Shown in pieces: positions 51,285-60,844 of a stretch of DNA of 64,000 nt. This DNA comes from DATKFM01 sp963851215. Lineage in GTDB: Bacteria; Pseudomonadota; Alphaproteobacteria; Dongiales; Dongiaceae. The DNA is taken from NCBI GenBank assembly GCA_963851215.1, contig CAWKOG010000016.1:186001-250000 (forward strand), written 5' to 3'. A program made the position numbers and the translations under genes. The notes below the pieces were generated by a model. It did not search any database, was not told where the DNA came from, and saw only the letters and a list, made by a program, of their open reading frames with translations. The stretch's first letter is position 1; every line of letters begins with the position of its first letter.

Positions 51285-52538
51285 TCAGTTCGAGGCGACG
51301 ACCGGTTCGATCTTGCCGTCAACAGGCGTTACCTGCGTCCCGGGCCGGGCGCGCAACAGGCCGTTGATGATGATCCGGTCGGTGGGCTCCAGGCCTTCGC
51401 GCACGATGCGGAGACCCAGTTCGTCGAACATCGGCCCCGGCCGGATGATCTTGGGGACCACTTTCCCATCCTGCGCCACGGTCAGCACGATCTTCTGCGA
51501 CTGGTCGGTGACGATGGCGCTATCGGGGATCAGGATCGCCTTGTAGGGCTCCGAGCCGGGTATGCGGATCCGGCCGAACTGGCCGGGCGTGATGAAGGCG
51601 TCGGGATTGGCGAAGACGACCCGCGCCCGCACGGTGCCGGCCGAGCGATCCACCTGGTTGTCGACGAAGTTCATATTGCCTTTGAGCGTCCAGTCCCGTT
51701 CGTCGAACAGATGTCCCGCCACCGGCACGGATACGGCCCGCGTGGATTGCATCAAGCCGGCCTCGTAGGCTCGCTGATAGGCGAGGAACTGCGCCTCGCT
51801 CATATCGAATTCCAGATAGATGGGATCAAGGGAGACGATCGTCGTCAGCAGCGTGGTGTTGCCGGAATTGCCGCCGGTGATCAGGTTGCCTTCGCCCACC
51901 TCATGCTTGCCGATGCGGCCGCTGATCGGCGCCTTCACCTGGGTGTATTCCAGGTTGAGGTCCGCCGCCGCTACCGCCGCCTGGGCCCCCGCCAATGCCG
52001 CCTTGGCGCCCGCCGCCTCGCTGGTGCGCTCATCGAATTCGGTCGCCGCCGCAAAGTCGCTTTTGCGCAGCTTGCTGGTTCGCTCGAGCTGGCGCGTCGC
52101 GACGTCGAGTCGCGCCGCCGCCTCGTCGTACCGCGCTTTCGCGGATTCAAGGTCGATCTCGTACGGGCGGCGATCGATGACGAACAGCAGGTCACCGGCA
52201 TTGACGATCTGGCCATCCTGGAAATGGATCAACTCGATGTAGCCGCTGACCCGGGCGCGCAGCTCCACCTTGTCGACAGCGGAGAACTGGCCGGTATATT
52301 CATCCCACTCGGTGATTTCCTGATAGATGGGCGCGGCCACGGTCACTTCGGGCGGCGGCATCATCTGTGTTGCCTGCGGGGCTTCGGTGCCGGCCTGTCG
52401 CTGCCAATAGACGACACCACCGATCACCAGCACCATCAGCAGGCCGACGCCGAGATACCAGCCGATGCGGGACCGCGGGGCGCGGGGCGGCGTTACATTC
52501 TGAGAGGCCGCACTGGCTGCCGGACTATGATCGCTCAT
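51285..52538 (-). CDS. RND efflux periplasmic adaptor (membrane fusion protein)
   Basis: Intact 417-residue MFP. A cytoplasmic N-tail, then one anchor (GWYLGVGLLMVLVIGGVVYW), a barrel-sandwich half (VELRARVSGYIELIHFQDGQIV without ends), an alpha-helical hairpin (about residues 110-175), and TQVKAPISGRIGKHEVGEG and LLTTIVSLDPIYLEFDMSE for the second halves. It links the RND pump to an outer-membrane channel. The ATG at 52538 follows GGAGGGG. No regulator gene is adjacent. Confidence 0.93.
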   Translation of the reverse strand: MSDHSPAASAASQNVTPPRAPRSRIGWYLGVGLLMVLVIGGVVYWQRQAGTEAPQATQMMPPPEVTVAAPIYQEITEWDEYTGQFSAVDKVELRARVSGYIELIHFQDGQIVNAGDLLFVIDRRPYEIDLESAKARYDEAAARLDVATRQLERTSKLRKSDFAAATEFDERTSEAAGAKAALAGAQAAVAAADLNLEYTQVKAPISGRIGKHEVGEGNLITGGNSGNTTLLTTIVSLDPIYLEFDMSEAQFLAYQRAYEAGLMQSTRAVSVPVAGHLFDERDWTLKGNMNFVDNQVDRSAGTVRARVVFANPDAFITPGQFGRIRIPGSEPYKAILIPDSAIVTDQSQKIVLTVAQDGKVVPKIIRPGPMFDELGLRIVREGLEPTDRIIINGLLRARPGTQVTPVDGKIEPVVASN

Positions 52539-52772
52539 CACCCCTCCAGACGCATCGTCGTGCCGCTGATGAAGTATCATGCAGCGGACCAAATCCAGTC
52601 CAAGGACGCTGCGCACAATACAATGAGAGAATTCAGATCAGAAATGCCACAGCGGCGCAGTTCGCTCAGGCAGCGCCGTCAAAAGCAAATAGGGATATTC
52701 GATCCCCAATCAATAGGCAGATCCCGTGCCGCGCAAGGCCGTAGGCGCAGTAACTGCGCCGTTACTACTACC

Positions 52773-54044
52773 TCACGCCGTGCTCAGCACGTCGCAGAGC
52801 CGGTCGATCTCCGCCTTCGTGTTGTAATGACAGAGCCCCATGCGCAGGAAGCCGCCCTTGTCGGCGAGGCCGAGGCGGTCCACCACTTCCTTGGCATAGA
52901 AATCTCCCTCCCAGGCGAAGACGTTCTCCGCGCCGAGGCGGCGGGCCAAGTCGAGGGGATTGCGGCCATCGATGGTGACGGAGAAGGTGGGCACCCGCTT
53001 GTGCAGCCTGTCCCGCGCGGTGATGCCATGGACCTTGAGGCCGGGGATGCGCTCCAGCCGGTCCAGCATATGACGGCCCAGCTCGATCTCGTACTCCACC
53101 ATGGCCGCCATCGCGGCATGGACGTTCCGGCGCCGGCCGGTCATCGAGCCGAACTTCGCGGCATGGGCGCCGCCCATGGTCTGGCCCAGCCAGTCCAGAT
53201 ATTCGACCGCGCCGAGAACGCCGGCCTGACATTCGAAACTCTGGGTGCCGGTTTCGAACTTGGTCGGCAGCAGGTTCGAGGCCGGGCGGACCTTGTAGGG
53301 CTCCAATTCCTCCAACAGCGCACGGCGGCCCCAGAGAATGCCCTGATGCGGACCGAAGAACTTGTATGACGAGCAGGCAAGGAAATCGCAGCCGATCTCC
53401 TGCACGTCTGTGGGCGCATGCGGCACGTACTGCACGGCATCCACATAGACCAGGCCGCCGACGGCATGGACCGCGGCGGCGATCGCCTTCACGTCGTTGA
53501 TGGTGCCGAGCGCGTTGCTGGCATAGTTGATCGCGGCCAGCTTGGTGCGCGGACCGATGAGGGTCGGCAGCGTGTCCAGGCGATACTCAAAGGTCTGGGG
53601 ATCGAAATCGAGCCACTTCACGGTGAGGCCGAGATCCCGCGCCAGCAGCAGCCAGGGGCCGACATTGCCGTCATGGTCCATGCGGGTGAGAAGAATCTCG
53701 TCGCCCGCCTTGAATCGCAGCCCGAGGCTGCGGGTCATGGCCAGCGTCAGCGTCGTCATGTTGGCGCCGAAGATGATCTCCTCCCAGGCCGGGGCGTTCA
53801 GCAGGTCGGCCATGGCGCGATGGGCCTCTTCGCTGAGAGCATCGGAGTCGCGGGAGGTGACGAAGGGGCCGCCGGAATTGGCGTTGCTGCGCAGGAGGTA
53901 GTCGGTCATGCGCTTGATGACCTGCTTGGGCACCTGGGTGCCGCCGGGCGCGTCGAAGAACAGGCGGCGCCGGTTGTCGTCGGTGACGTCGAGCGCGGGA
54001 AATTCGGCGCGGATGCGGTCGACATTCCAGGAAGCATTGGTCAT
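52773..54044 (-). CDS. Cysteine desulfurase-like aminotransferase class V protein
   Basis: Intact 423-residue PLP enzyme of the VC1184-type cysteine-desulfurase-like subfamily. The N-terminal RLFFDAPGGTQVPKQVIKRM, the PLP phosphate region SNALGTIND, DAVQYVPHAPTDVQEIGCDF and the PLP-binding Lys in ACSSYKFFGPHQGILWGR are clear. The C-terminal GGFLRMGLCHYNTKAEIDRL aligns with the end of SufS, but a catalytic Cys loop is not obvious, so desulfurase activity is doubtful. It follows the glycerate kinase gene by 51 bases. Confidence 0.88.
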   Translation of the reverse strand: MTNASWNVDRIRAEFPALDVTDDNRRRLFFDAPGGTQVPKQVIKRMTDYLLRSNANSGGPFVTSRDSDALSEEAHRAMADLLNAPAWEEIIFGANMTTLTLAMTRSLGLRFKAGDEILLTRMDHDGNVGPWLLLARDLGLTVKWLDFDPQTFEYRLDTLPTLIGPRTKLAAINYASNALGTINDVKAIAAAVHAVGGLVYVDAVQYVPHAPTDVQEIGCDFLACSSYKFFGPHQGILWGRRALLEELEPYKVRPASNLLPTKFETGTQSFECQAGVLGAVEYLDWLGQTMGGAHAAKFGSMTGRRRNVHAAMAAMVEYEIELGRHMLDRLERIPGLKVHGITARDRLHKRVPTFSVTIDGRNPLDLARRLGAENVFAWEGDFYAKEVVDRLGLADKGGFLRMGLCHYNTKAEIDRLCDVLSTA

Positions 54045-54095
54045 GGGCGCGTGAACTTTTGTTGTTGCCGGCGATGCGGGAATTTGGCGAGGCGC

Positions 54096-55352
54096 CTAGA
54101 GCACCAGAATGGCGCGGAAATCGTTGACGTTGGTGAGGGTCGGGCCGGTGATCAACTGATCATCGAGGGCCTCGAAGAAGCCGTGGCCGTCATTGTCGGC
54201 GAGGCGGGCCATGGGGTCCAGGCCCTTGTCCCGCGCCCGCGGCCAGGTGGTGGGATCGATGAAGGCGCCGGCGATCTCCTCCTGTCCGTCGACGCCGTCG
54301 GTATCGCCGGCCACGGCATGGACGCCGTCGAGGCCGCGCAAGGCCACCGCCAGGGCCAGCAGGAACTCCACATTGCGCCCGCCGCGGCCCTTGCCGCGCA
54401 CGGTGACCGTGGTCTCGCCGCCGGAGATCAGGGCGCAGGGCCGCGCCGCCGGCTGGCCGTAGCGCTTTACCTGCCGGACCATGCCGGCCATGACGCGGGC
54501 CACTTCGCGGGACTCGCCCTCGATGGAATCGCCGAGGATGACCGGCGCGATGCCGGCGGCCTTGGCGACCTTTGCCGCCGCTTCCAGGGAGAGCTGGGGC
54601 GTGGCGATCATGATGGCCTCGTTGCGCGCCATCCGGGGATCGCCGGGCTTCGGCGATTCATCGGCGGCGCGGTCCATATGGGCCTGGACCGCCGGCGGAA
54701 GCTGCAGGCCATAGCGGGCCAGGATTGCGCGGGCATCGGCGAAGCTGGTGGGATCGGGCACCGTCGGACCGGAGCCGATGACGCCAGGGTCGTCGCCGGG
54801 CACATCTGATATCAGCAGGCTCACCACCCGCGCCGGTGCAGCCGCGGCGGCCAGACGGCCGCCTTTGATCGCCGAGAGATGCTTGCGCAGGCAGTTCATC
54901 TCCGTGATGTCGGCGCCGGAGGCCAGGAGCTGCTTGGTCACCGCCTGCTTGTCGGCCAGGGTCAGGCCGTCAGCGGGCGCCACCAGCAAGGCGGAGGCGC
55001 CGCCGGAGATCAGGGCGATCACCAGGTCGTCTGATGTGAGGCCCTTGACCAGCTCCAGCACGCGGGCCGCCGCGCCCGCGCCCTTCGCGTCGGGCACAGG
55101 ATGGGCGGCCTCGACGATCTCGATCCGCTGGCAGGGCACGCCGTGGCCATAGCGGGTGACCACCAGCCCTTCCAGCGGCCCGTCCCAGCTCTGCTCCAGG
55201 GCGCGGGCCATGGCGGCCGAGGCCTTGCCGGCGCCGACCACGATGGTGCGGCCGCGGGGCCTCGGCGGCAGATGGCGCGGGACCAGCTTGGCGGGATCGG
55301 CGGCGTCGACGGCCGCCTGGAACAGCGACCGCAGCAACTCCCGCTGGTTCAT
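54096..55352 (-). CDS. gckA: Glycerate 2-kinase (MOFRL family)
   Basis: Intact 418-residue enzyme that phosphorylates glycerate to 2-phosphoglycerate. The DUF4147 domain has IVVGAGKASAAMARALEQ and ALISGGASALL; the MOFRL domain has ALISGGETTVTVRGKGRGGRNVEFLLA and AGDTDGVDG. The start MNQRELLRSLFQAAVDAA at 55352 overlaps the isomerase stop (ATGA). Downstream of hydroxypyruvate isomerase and near the purine genes, it would feed glyoxylate carbon to glycolysis. Confidence 0.93.
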   Translation of the reverse strand: MNQRELLRSLFQAAVDAADPAKLVPRHLPPRPRGRTIVVGAGKASAAMARALEQSWDGPLEGLVVTRYGHGVPCQRIEIVEAAHPVPDAKGAGAAARVLELVKGLTSDDLVIALISGGASALLVAPADGLTLADKQAVTKQLLASGADITEMNCLRKHLSAIKGGRLAAAAAPARVVSLLISDVPGDDPGVIGSGPTVPDPTSFADARAILARYGLQLPPAVQAHMDRAADESPKPGDPRMARNEAIMIATPQLSLEAAAKVAKAAGIAPVILGDSIEGESREVARVMAGMVRQVKRYGQPAARPCALISGGETTVTVRGKGRGGRNVEFLLALAVALRGLDGVHAVAGDTDGVDGQEEIAGAFIDPTTWPRARDKGLDPMARLADNDGHGFFEALDDQLITGPTLTNVNDFRAILVL

Positions 55353-56134
55353 TGACTCCGCGCCCATTCGCGGATCCAGCCGAGCCCGTCCGAGGTCTTG
55401 CCCTTGGGCTTGTATTCGCAGCCCACCCAGCCCTCATAGCCGGCCACATCGATCTCGGTGAAGACGTAGGGATAGTTGATCTCGCCGGTGCCGGGTTCGT
55501 GGCGGCCGGGATTGTCGGCGAGCTGGATATGCTTGATGTGGTCCTGGTGGCGCTGGAAGTTGGCCACCAGTTCGCCCTCGCTGCGCTGCTGGTGATAGAG
55601 GTCGTACTGGATGAACAGATTGTTCGAGCCGACCTCATCGATGATCCAGCGGGCCATGCCGACGCCGCAGAGATAGAAGCCGGGCATGTCGTACTGGTTG
55701 ATCGGCTCGACCAGCAGCCGGACCTTCTCCGCCGCCGCCGCCTGGGCGGCGAACTTCAAATTGTCGACGAAAGTCTTGTGCACGGAATCGCTCCGCGCAT
55801 CCGCCGGCACGATGCCGGCCAGGCAATTGACCTGCCGGCAGCCCAGCGTCCTGGCATAGTCCAGCGCCTTGCCCACGCCTTCCTGGAACTCGCCGGTGCG
55901 GCCCGGCAGACAGGCGAGGCCGCGCTCCCCCTTCTCCCAATTGCCCGGCGGCAGGTTGAACAGCACCTGCACCTGCCGATGGGCTTTCAGCTTCTCCAGG
56001 ATCTGTTCCTTCGGAAAGGCGTAGGGGAAATGGTACTCGATGCCCTTGAAGCCGTCCTTGGCCGCCGCCGCGAAGCGGTCCAGGAACTCATGCTCGGTGT
56101 AGAGCATGGACAGATTGGCGCAGAAACGCGGCAT
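55349..56134 (-). CDS. hyi: Hydroxypyruvate isomerase
   Basis: Intact 261-residue TIM-barrel (AP-endonuclease family 2) isomerase interconverting hydroxypyruvate and tartronate semialdehyde. Motifs: NLSMLYTEHEFLDRFAAA, GIEYHFPYAFPKEQI, NLPPGNWEKGERGL, the metal-site EPINQYDMPGFYL and IQYDLYHQQRSEGEL, and a C-terminal VGCEYKPKGKTSDGLGW. The ATG at 56134 with AGGGGG six bases upstream is chosen over that at 56152. It is first in an operon with glycerate kinase. Confidence 0.95.
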   Translation of the reverse strand: MPRFCANLSMLYTEHEFLDRFAAAAKDGFKGIEYHFPYAFPKEQILEKLKAHRQVQVLFNLPPGNWEKGERGLACLPGRTGEFQEGVGKALDYARTLGCRQVNCLAGIVPADARSDSVHKTFVDNLKFAAQAAAAEKVRLLVEPINQYDMPGFYLCGVGMARWIIDEVGSNNLFIQYDLYHQQRSEGELVANFQRHQDHIKHIQLADNPGRHEPGTGEINYPYVFTEIDVAGYEGWVGCEYKPKGKTSDGLGWIREWARSQ

Positions 56135-56319
56135 AAACCCCCTGAGGCCCATTAGGAGCCGGCGGCCCGCATGGTGGAGTCTGCGGGCGGCCGGGGCAAG
56201 GCCGGAAAGCCGGAAAACCTCCCGCCCCTACCCCCTTGTCCGGACTGGAACATCTGCCACAAATGGCGCTGGACCCTGCGGTCGAAGCCGGCCGGCGGCC
56301 CATCGCTTTGGAGACAAGG

Positions 56320-57319
56320 ATGAGCGCGACGCCTGACATTCCCGAATTCGCCCGCAAGCTGGTGAACCTGGCCTCGCCGCGCCTGGGATCCAAGCCGGCG
56401 GGCAACAGCGACGAGTTCTTCGCCCCGGCGACACGGATGCTGCAGGACACGCCCGCGGTCTTCATCCCCGACAAATATGACAGCCACGGCAAATGGATGG
56501 ATGGCTGGGAATCCCGCCGGCGGCGCGGCGGCGGCCATGACTGGTGCATCGTCAAGCTGGGGGTGAAGGGGGTGATCCGCGGCGTCGACATCGACACCAG
56601 CCATTTCACCGGCAACTACCCGCCGGCGGCGTCGCTGGAAGCCTGCCTGTCGGACAAGCCGCCAGGCGAGAAGTCGAAATGGACGGAGATCCTGCCCTCG
56701 GTGAAGCTGGGTCCCAGCGCCCATCACTTCCAGCCGGTCTCCGCGCCGGGCGTGTTCAATTACCTGCGGCTGAACATCTATCCCGATGGCGGCGTGGCGC
56801 GCCTGCGGATCTATGGCGAGCCGGTGGCGGCTTGGGAAGGCAAGAACAAGAAATCGGCCTATGAGCTTTCGGCCCTGGCCAATGGCGGCCGCATCGTCGC
56901 CTATAACGACGCCCATTACGGCACCGTCTGGACGCTGATCACCGCCGGACGCGGCATCAACATGGGCGATGGCTGGGAGACGCGGCGGCGGCGGGAGCCG
57001 GGCAATGACTGGTTGATCGTCAAGCTGGGCGCGCCCGGCCATGTCGAGCGCGTCGAGCTGGACACCGCGCATTACAAGGGCAACTACCCGGACCGCTGCT
57101 CGCTGCAGGCGGCGCTGGTCAAAGGCGGCACCGACCAGGCGGTCATTACCCAATCCATGTTCTGGGCGGAACTGCTGCCGCAGCAGAAGCTGTCGGCAGA
57201 CAAGATCCACAAGTTCGACAAGCAGCTTCCGCGCCGACGGGCCGGTCAGCCATGTGAAGCTCAACATCTATCCCGATGGCGGCGTCAGCCGGCTGCGCGT
57301 CTTCGGGCGGCTTGCCTAG
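56320..57319 (+). CDS. alc: Allantoicase (frameshifted)
   Basis: About 332 residues with one indel near 57225. Allantoicase hydrolyses allantoate to ureidoglycolate and urea. The two jelly-roll repeats share GNYPPAASLEACL / GNYPDRCSLQAAL, DGWESRRRRGGGHDWCIVKLG / DGWETRRRREPGNDWLIVKLG-type blocks and LNIYPDGGVARLRIYG / LNIYPDGGVSRLRVFG. The ATG at 56320 has GGAGACAAGG upstream. It is followed 8 bases later by allA on the same strand and is divergent from hyi. Confidence 0.94.
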
Positions 57320-57327
57320 GCCGCGCT

Positions 57328-57829
57328 GTGCCCGTCGTTCTGAAACCGGAGCCGCTGACCCGCGCCGCCTTTGCGCCCTATGGCGATGTGATCGAGATGG
57401 AAGGCGCCCATCACTATCCGATCAACGAGAACACCACCGAGCGCTACCACGATCTGGCCGCAGTGGATGTGGCTGCGGAGAGTGGACGGCCGCTGATCAA
57501 TTTTTTCCGCGGCCAGCCGCGGCCGCGGCCGATTGCCATCCGACTGATGGAGCGGCATCCGCTCGGCAGCCAGGCGTTCTATCCGCTGCAGGACCGTGAC
57601 TACCTGGTGGTGGTGGCCGACCCGCGGGAAAAGCTGGCACCGGCGACGCTGCGCGCCTTCAGCGCCACCGGCCGCCAGGGCGTGAACTACACCCGCAATG
57701 TCTGGCACCATCCGCTGCTGGTGCTGGAGCCGGACAGCGATTTCCTGGTGGTGGACCGCGGCGGCGCCGGCGCAGAATCTGGAGGAATCCTGGTTCGCGG
57801 AGTCGGAGACGGTTTTTCTCGAGGTGTAA
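57328..57829 (+). CDS. allA: Ureidoglycolate lyase (frameshifted)
   Basis: About 166 residues: GTG start at 57328, one indel near 57770, repaired end NLEESWFAESETVFLEV. It cleaves ureidoglycolate to glyoxylate and urea. Family motifs are LTRAAFAPYGDVIE, NFFRGQPRPRPIAIRLMERHPLGSQAF-type text, DYLVVVADP and GVNYTRNVWHHPLL, with the His pair that holds the metal. It is followed at once by repeat D copy 3. Confidence 0.92.
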
Positions 57830-57832
57830 TGG

Positions 57833-58017
57833 TGTCCCCTCGCCCGCGCAGCGGGAGAGGGTATGCGGCATTCGCGTCCAGCGAATGGCGCACGGGTGAG
57901 GGCGTGACGCACGGTGGCCATGCAGTCACGCGCGAAATCTACAGCGCCACCCCTCACCGGTGCCATCCGCTGAACGCGGATGTCACCTGCCTCTCCCCCA
58001 CTTCGTGGGAGCGAGGC
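57833..58017. repeat. Repeat D, copy 3
   Basis: The CCCCTCGCCCGCGCAGCGGGAGAGGG half is answered by CACCCCTCACCGGTGCC and a CTCTCCCCCACTTCGTGGGAG hairpin, with the shared GAACGCGGATGT core near 57973. Divergence from copies 1 and 2 is greater. It lies between the convergent allA and puuE genes. Confidence 0.7.
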
Positions 58018-58045
58018 GTCATTCTTTAAGATGCATCGACAAGCC

Positions 58046-58962
58046 TCACGCCGGCTTGAAATTCTCATGCCAATGGCGCGCGATGTCGATGCGGCGCGGC
58101 AGCCAGACGCGGTCATGGCCGATTGCACATAGTCAACGAAACGCTGCAATGACGCAGCGCGGCCCGGCCGGCCCACCAGGCGGCAATGCAGCCCCACCGA
58201 CATCATCTTCGGCGCGCCGGCCTTGCCTTCGGCATAGAGCATGTCGAACGAGTCTTTCAGGTAGCTGTAGAACTGATCGCCGGAATTGAAGCCCTGCGGC
58301 GTGGCGAAACGCATGTCGTTGGCGTCGAGGGTGTAGGGGATCACCAGATGCGGTCCCGTCGGCCCGGCGACCCAATAAGGGAGTTCATCGGAATAATCGT
58401 CGGAGTCATAGAGGAACCCACCCTCCTCCATCACCAGCCGGCGGGTGTTCACCGAGCAGCGGCCGGTGTACCAGCCGAGCGGCCGCGCGCCGGTGACTTC
58501 CGTTTGAATGCGGATGGCCTCGCGCAAATGCTGGCGCTCGTCGGCCTCGGTGAAATCCTTGTACTCGATCCATTTCAGGCCATGGCTGGCGATTTCCCAA
58601 TCGGCTGACTTCATCGCCGCCACTTGTTCGGGTGAGCGCATCAGCGCCGTCGCCACGCCATAGACGGTGACCGGCACTTTGCGCTCGGTGAACAGGCGAT
58701 GCAGCCGCCAGAAGCCGGCGCGGGCGCCATACTCGTAGATCGACTCCATGTTCATATGCCGCTGGCCGGGCCAGGGCTGCGCACCGACAATCTCCGAGAG
58801 AAAAGCCTCGGACGCCGCATCGCCATGGAGAATGTTGTTCTCGCCGCCCTCCTCGTAGTTCACCACGAACTGCACGGCGACATGGGCGCCGCCGGGCCAG
58901 CGGGGATCGGGCGTGCGCGCGCCATAGCCGCGGAGATTGCGGGGATAGGGGCTGTCGGCCAT
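58046..58962 (-). CDS. puuE: Allantoinase, PuuE type (frameshifted)
   Basis: About 305 residues of the polysaccharide-deacetylase-like allantoinase, which opens allantoin to allantoate without the metal-dependent amidohydrolase fold. Signatures are RNLRGYGARTPDPRWPGGA, QFVVNYEEGGENNILHGD, YEYGARAGFWRLHRLF, GWYTGRCSVNTRRLV and YDSDDYSDELPYW. One indel near 58125; the repaired end is RIDIARHWHENFKPA. Its ATG overlaps the guanine deaminase stop. Confidence 0.94.
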
Positions 58963-60279
58963 CAGCTTCTCTCCTTCTCCGGCGCGCGGCGGTGGACGCA
59001 GCGGCCGGCGACATAAGTCGCGGCGATCGCGCGATCATCGCCCAGCATCATCAGGCCGAACAGCATGTCTTCAAGGGATTCCGAGAGCTCCTGGCGGCTG
59101 GCCAGCACCGGCGTGGCCTGGGGATCGAGCACCACGATATCGGCCCAGAGGCCGGGCTCCAGGCTGCCGATTTCTGTGTCCAGTTCGAGCGCCTGCGCAT
59201 TGCCTCGCGTCGCCAGATAGAACGCGTCGAGCGCCGGCAGGCTGCAGCCCTTGAGCTGCGCCACCTTATGCGCCTCGCCCAGCGTCGCCAGCATCGAATA
59301 GCTGAGTCCGCCGCCGACATCGCTTGCCACCGCCAGCCGCACCGGCCGGCGCGGTTCGCGCAGATGGCCGATATCGAACAGGCCGGAGCCGAGAAAGGTA
59401 TTGGAGGTCGGGCAATGCACGACCACGGAACCGGACTCGCTGAGCCGCGCGCATTCTCGCTCCGACAAATGGATGCCATGGCCGAACAGGCTGCGGCGGC
59501 CCAACAGGCCATAGCGGTCATACACATCGGTGTAGTCGCGCGCGCTCGGGTAGAGCGATTTCACCATCTGCATCTCGCCGGCGCTTTCGGACAGGTGGGT
59601 TTGCATATAGACGCCGGGATGGGACCGGTAGAGATCGCCGGCGGCCTGGAGCTGCGCTTCCGTGGAGGTGATGGCGAAGCGCGGCGTCACGGCATAACGC
59701 AGGCGGCCACGGCCGTGCCATTTCTTGATCAGGGACTCGCTGTCGCGCGTGCCGGAAGCGGCATCGTCGCGCACGGTGTCGGGCGCGTTGCGGTCCATCA
59801 GCGTCTTGCCGGTGATCAGCGCCATCGAGCGCTTCTCCGCGGCGGCGAACAGCGCCTCCGCCGATACGGCATGGACCGAGCAATAGGCCGCTGCCGTCGT
59901 CGTGCCGTGACTGAACAAGCGGTCGAGGAAGATTTCGGCGGCGGCGGCGGCATGGGCGGCGTCGCCATAGCGCGCCTCCTCGGCAAAGGTGAAGCGGTTC
60001 AGCCATTCCAGCAAATCCGCGCCGGGCGCCGCCAGCATGCGGTACTGCGGAAAATGGATATGGGCATCGATGAATCCCGGCAGGATCAGCTTGTCGCCGT
60101 AATCGTCGACCGGCAGGGCGCGATAGGCCGGCGGCAGATCGCCAACGTCTCCTGCCCAGGCGATGCGGCCCGCGCCATCCAGGGCGACCGCGCCTCTTCC
60201 GGTGAAAGACATGGGCGTCCTCAGCCGGAACGTCATGGGGATCGGCGCGAAAGCTCAAAACTTGCGCCGCGCAGGACAC
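58962..60279 (-). CDS. guaD: Guanine deaminase (frameshifted near the start)
   Basis: About 438 residues; the amidohydrolase converts guanine to xanthine. Zn-binding text PGFIDAHIHFPQYRML, substrate residues in THLSESAGEMQMV, GHGIHLSERE, VVHCPTSNTFLGSG and VASDVGGGLSYSML are clear. A GTG at 60279 gives VLSFRADP, and dropping one C near 60236 leads into MTFRLRTPMSF in the main frame, which restores the usual N-terminus. It sits between uraD and puuE in one operon. Confidence 0.93.
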
Positions 60280-60303
60280 GCGGCTGGCTCGATGGCGCGG
60301 CGT

Positions 60304-60830
60304 TCATGCCTTCACCCGCCCTTCGATGCGGAAAGTGAAAGATGCGGCAGACCTGCGTCAGTGCGATCGCGAACTCCGTCGCATGGTTGTTCTTCACCCG
60401 CTCCTCGAAGGCGGCGAGGATCTGCTGCTTGGTCGCGCCCTTCACGGCGAAGATGAAGGGAAAGCCGTTCTGCTGTCGGTAATAGCTGTTGAGGTCGGAG
60501 AAACGCGCGAATTCTTCCGGCGTCAGGCTGTCGAGTCCGGCGCCCGCCTGCTCCCGCTTCGAGTCAACAGTCAGCTCGCCTGATATTGCGGCGCGGCCCG
60601 CCAGATCGGGATGCGCGCGGATCAAGGCAAGCTGATCGGCCCGCGGAGCCCGCATGACGGCATCGACGAAAGCTTGCGATCATCGCATCACGGTTCGCGA
60701 AGGGCCGGGCATGGCCGGCGCTTTCCGCCACCCAAGGCGAATGTTCGGCCACATCGCCGAACAGGACGGAAAAGCTGGTGGCATCCAGATGATTGACCTC
60801 GTCAATGCCCATCGGCGGCGGAGTCGACAT
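60304..60830 (-). CDS. uraD: OHCU decarboxylase (frameshifted)
   Basis: About 174 residues, with indels near 60665 and 60325. It decarboxylates 2-oxo-4-hydroxy-4-carboxy-5-ureidoimidazoline to S-allantoin. Motifs: FSVLFGDVAEHSPWVAE, AHPDLAGRAA (catalytic His-Pro), TPEEFARFSDLNSYYRQQNGFPFIFAVKG without its ends, and FEERVKNNHATEFAIAL. The repaired end is FRIEGRVKA. It starts 14 bases after puuD. Confidence 0.94.
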
Positions 60831-60844
60831 GGCTCGGCGCTCCG

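Noticed and set aside
57328..58029. allA reading frame continuing to about 58029
   Set aside because: It runs into repeat D only because of an indel near 57770. Repaired, it ends at 57829 with a family-like C-terminus.
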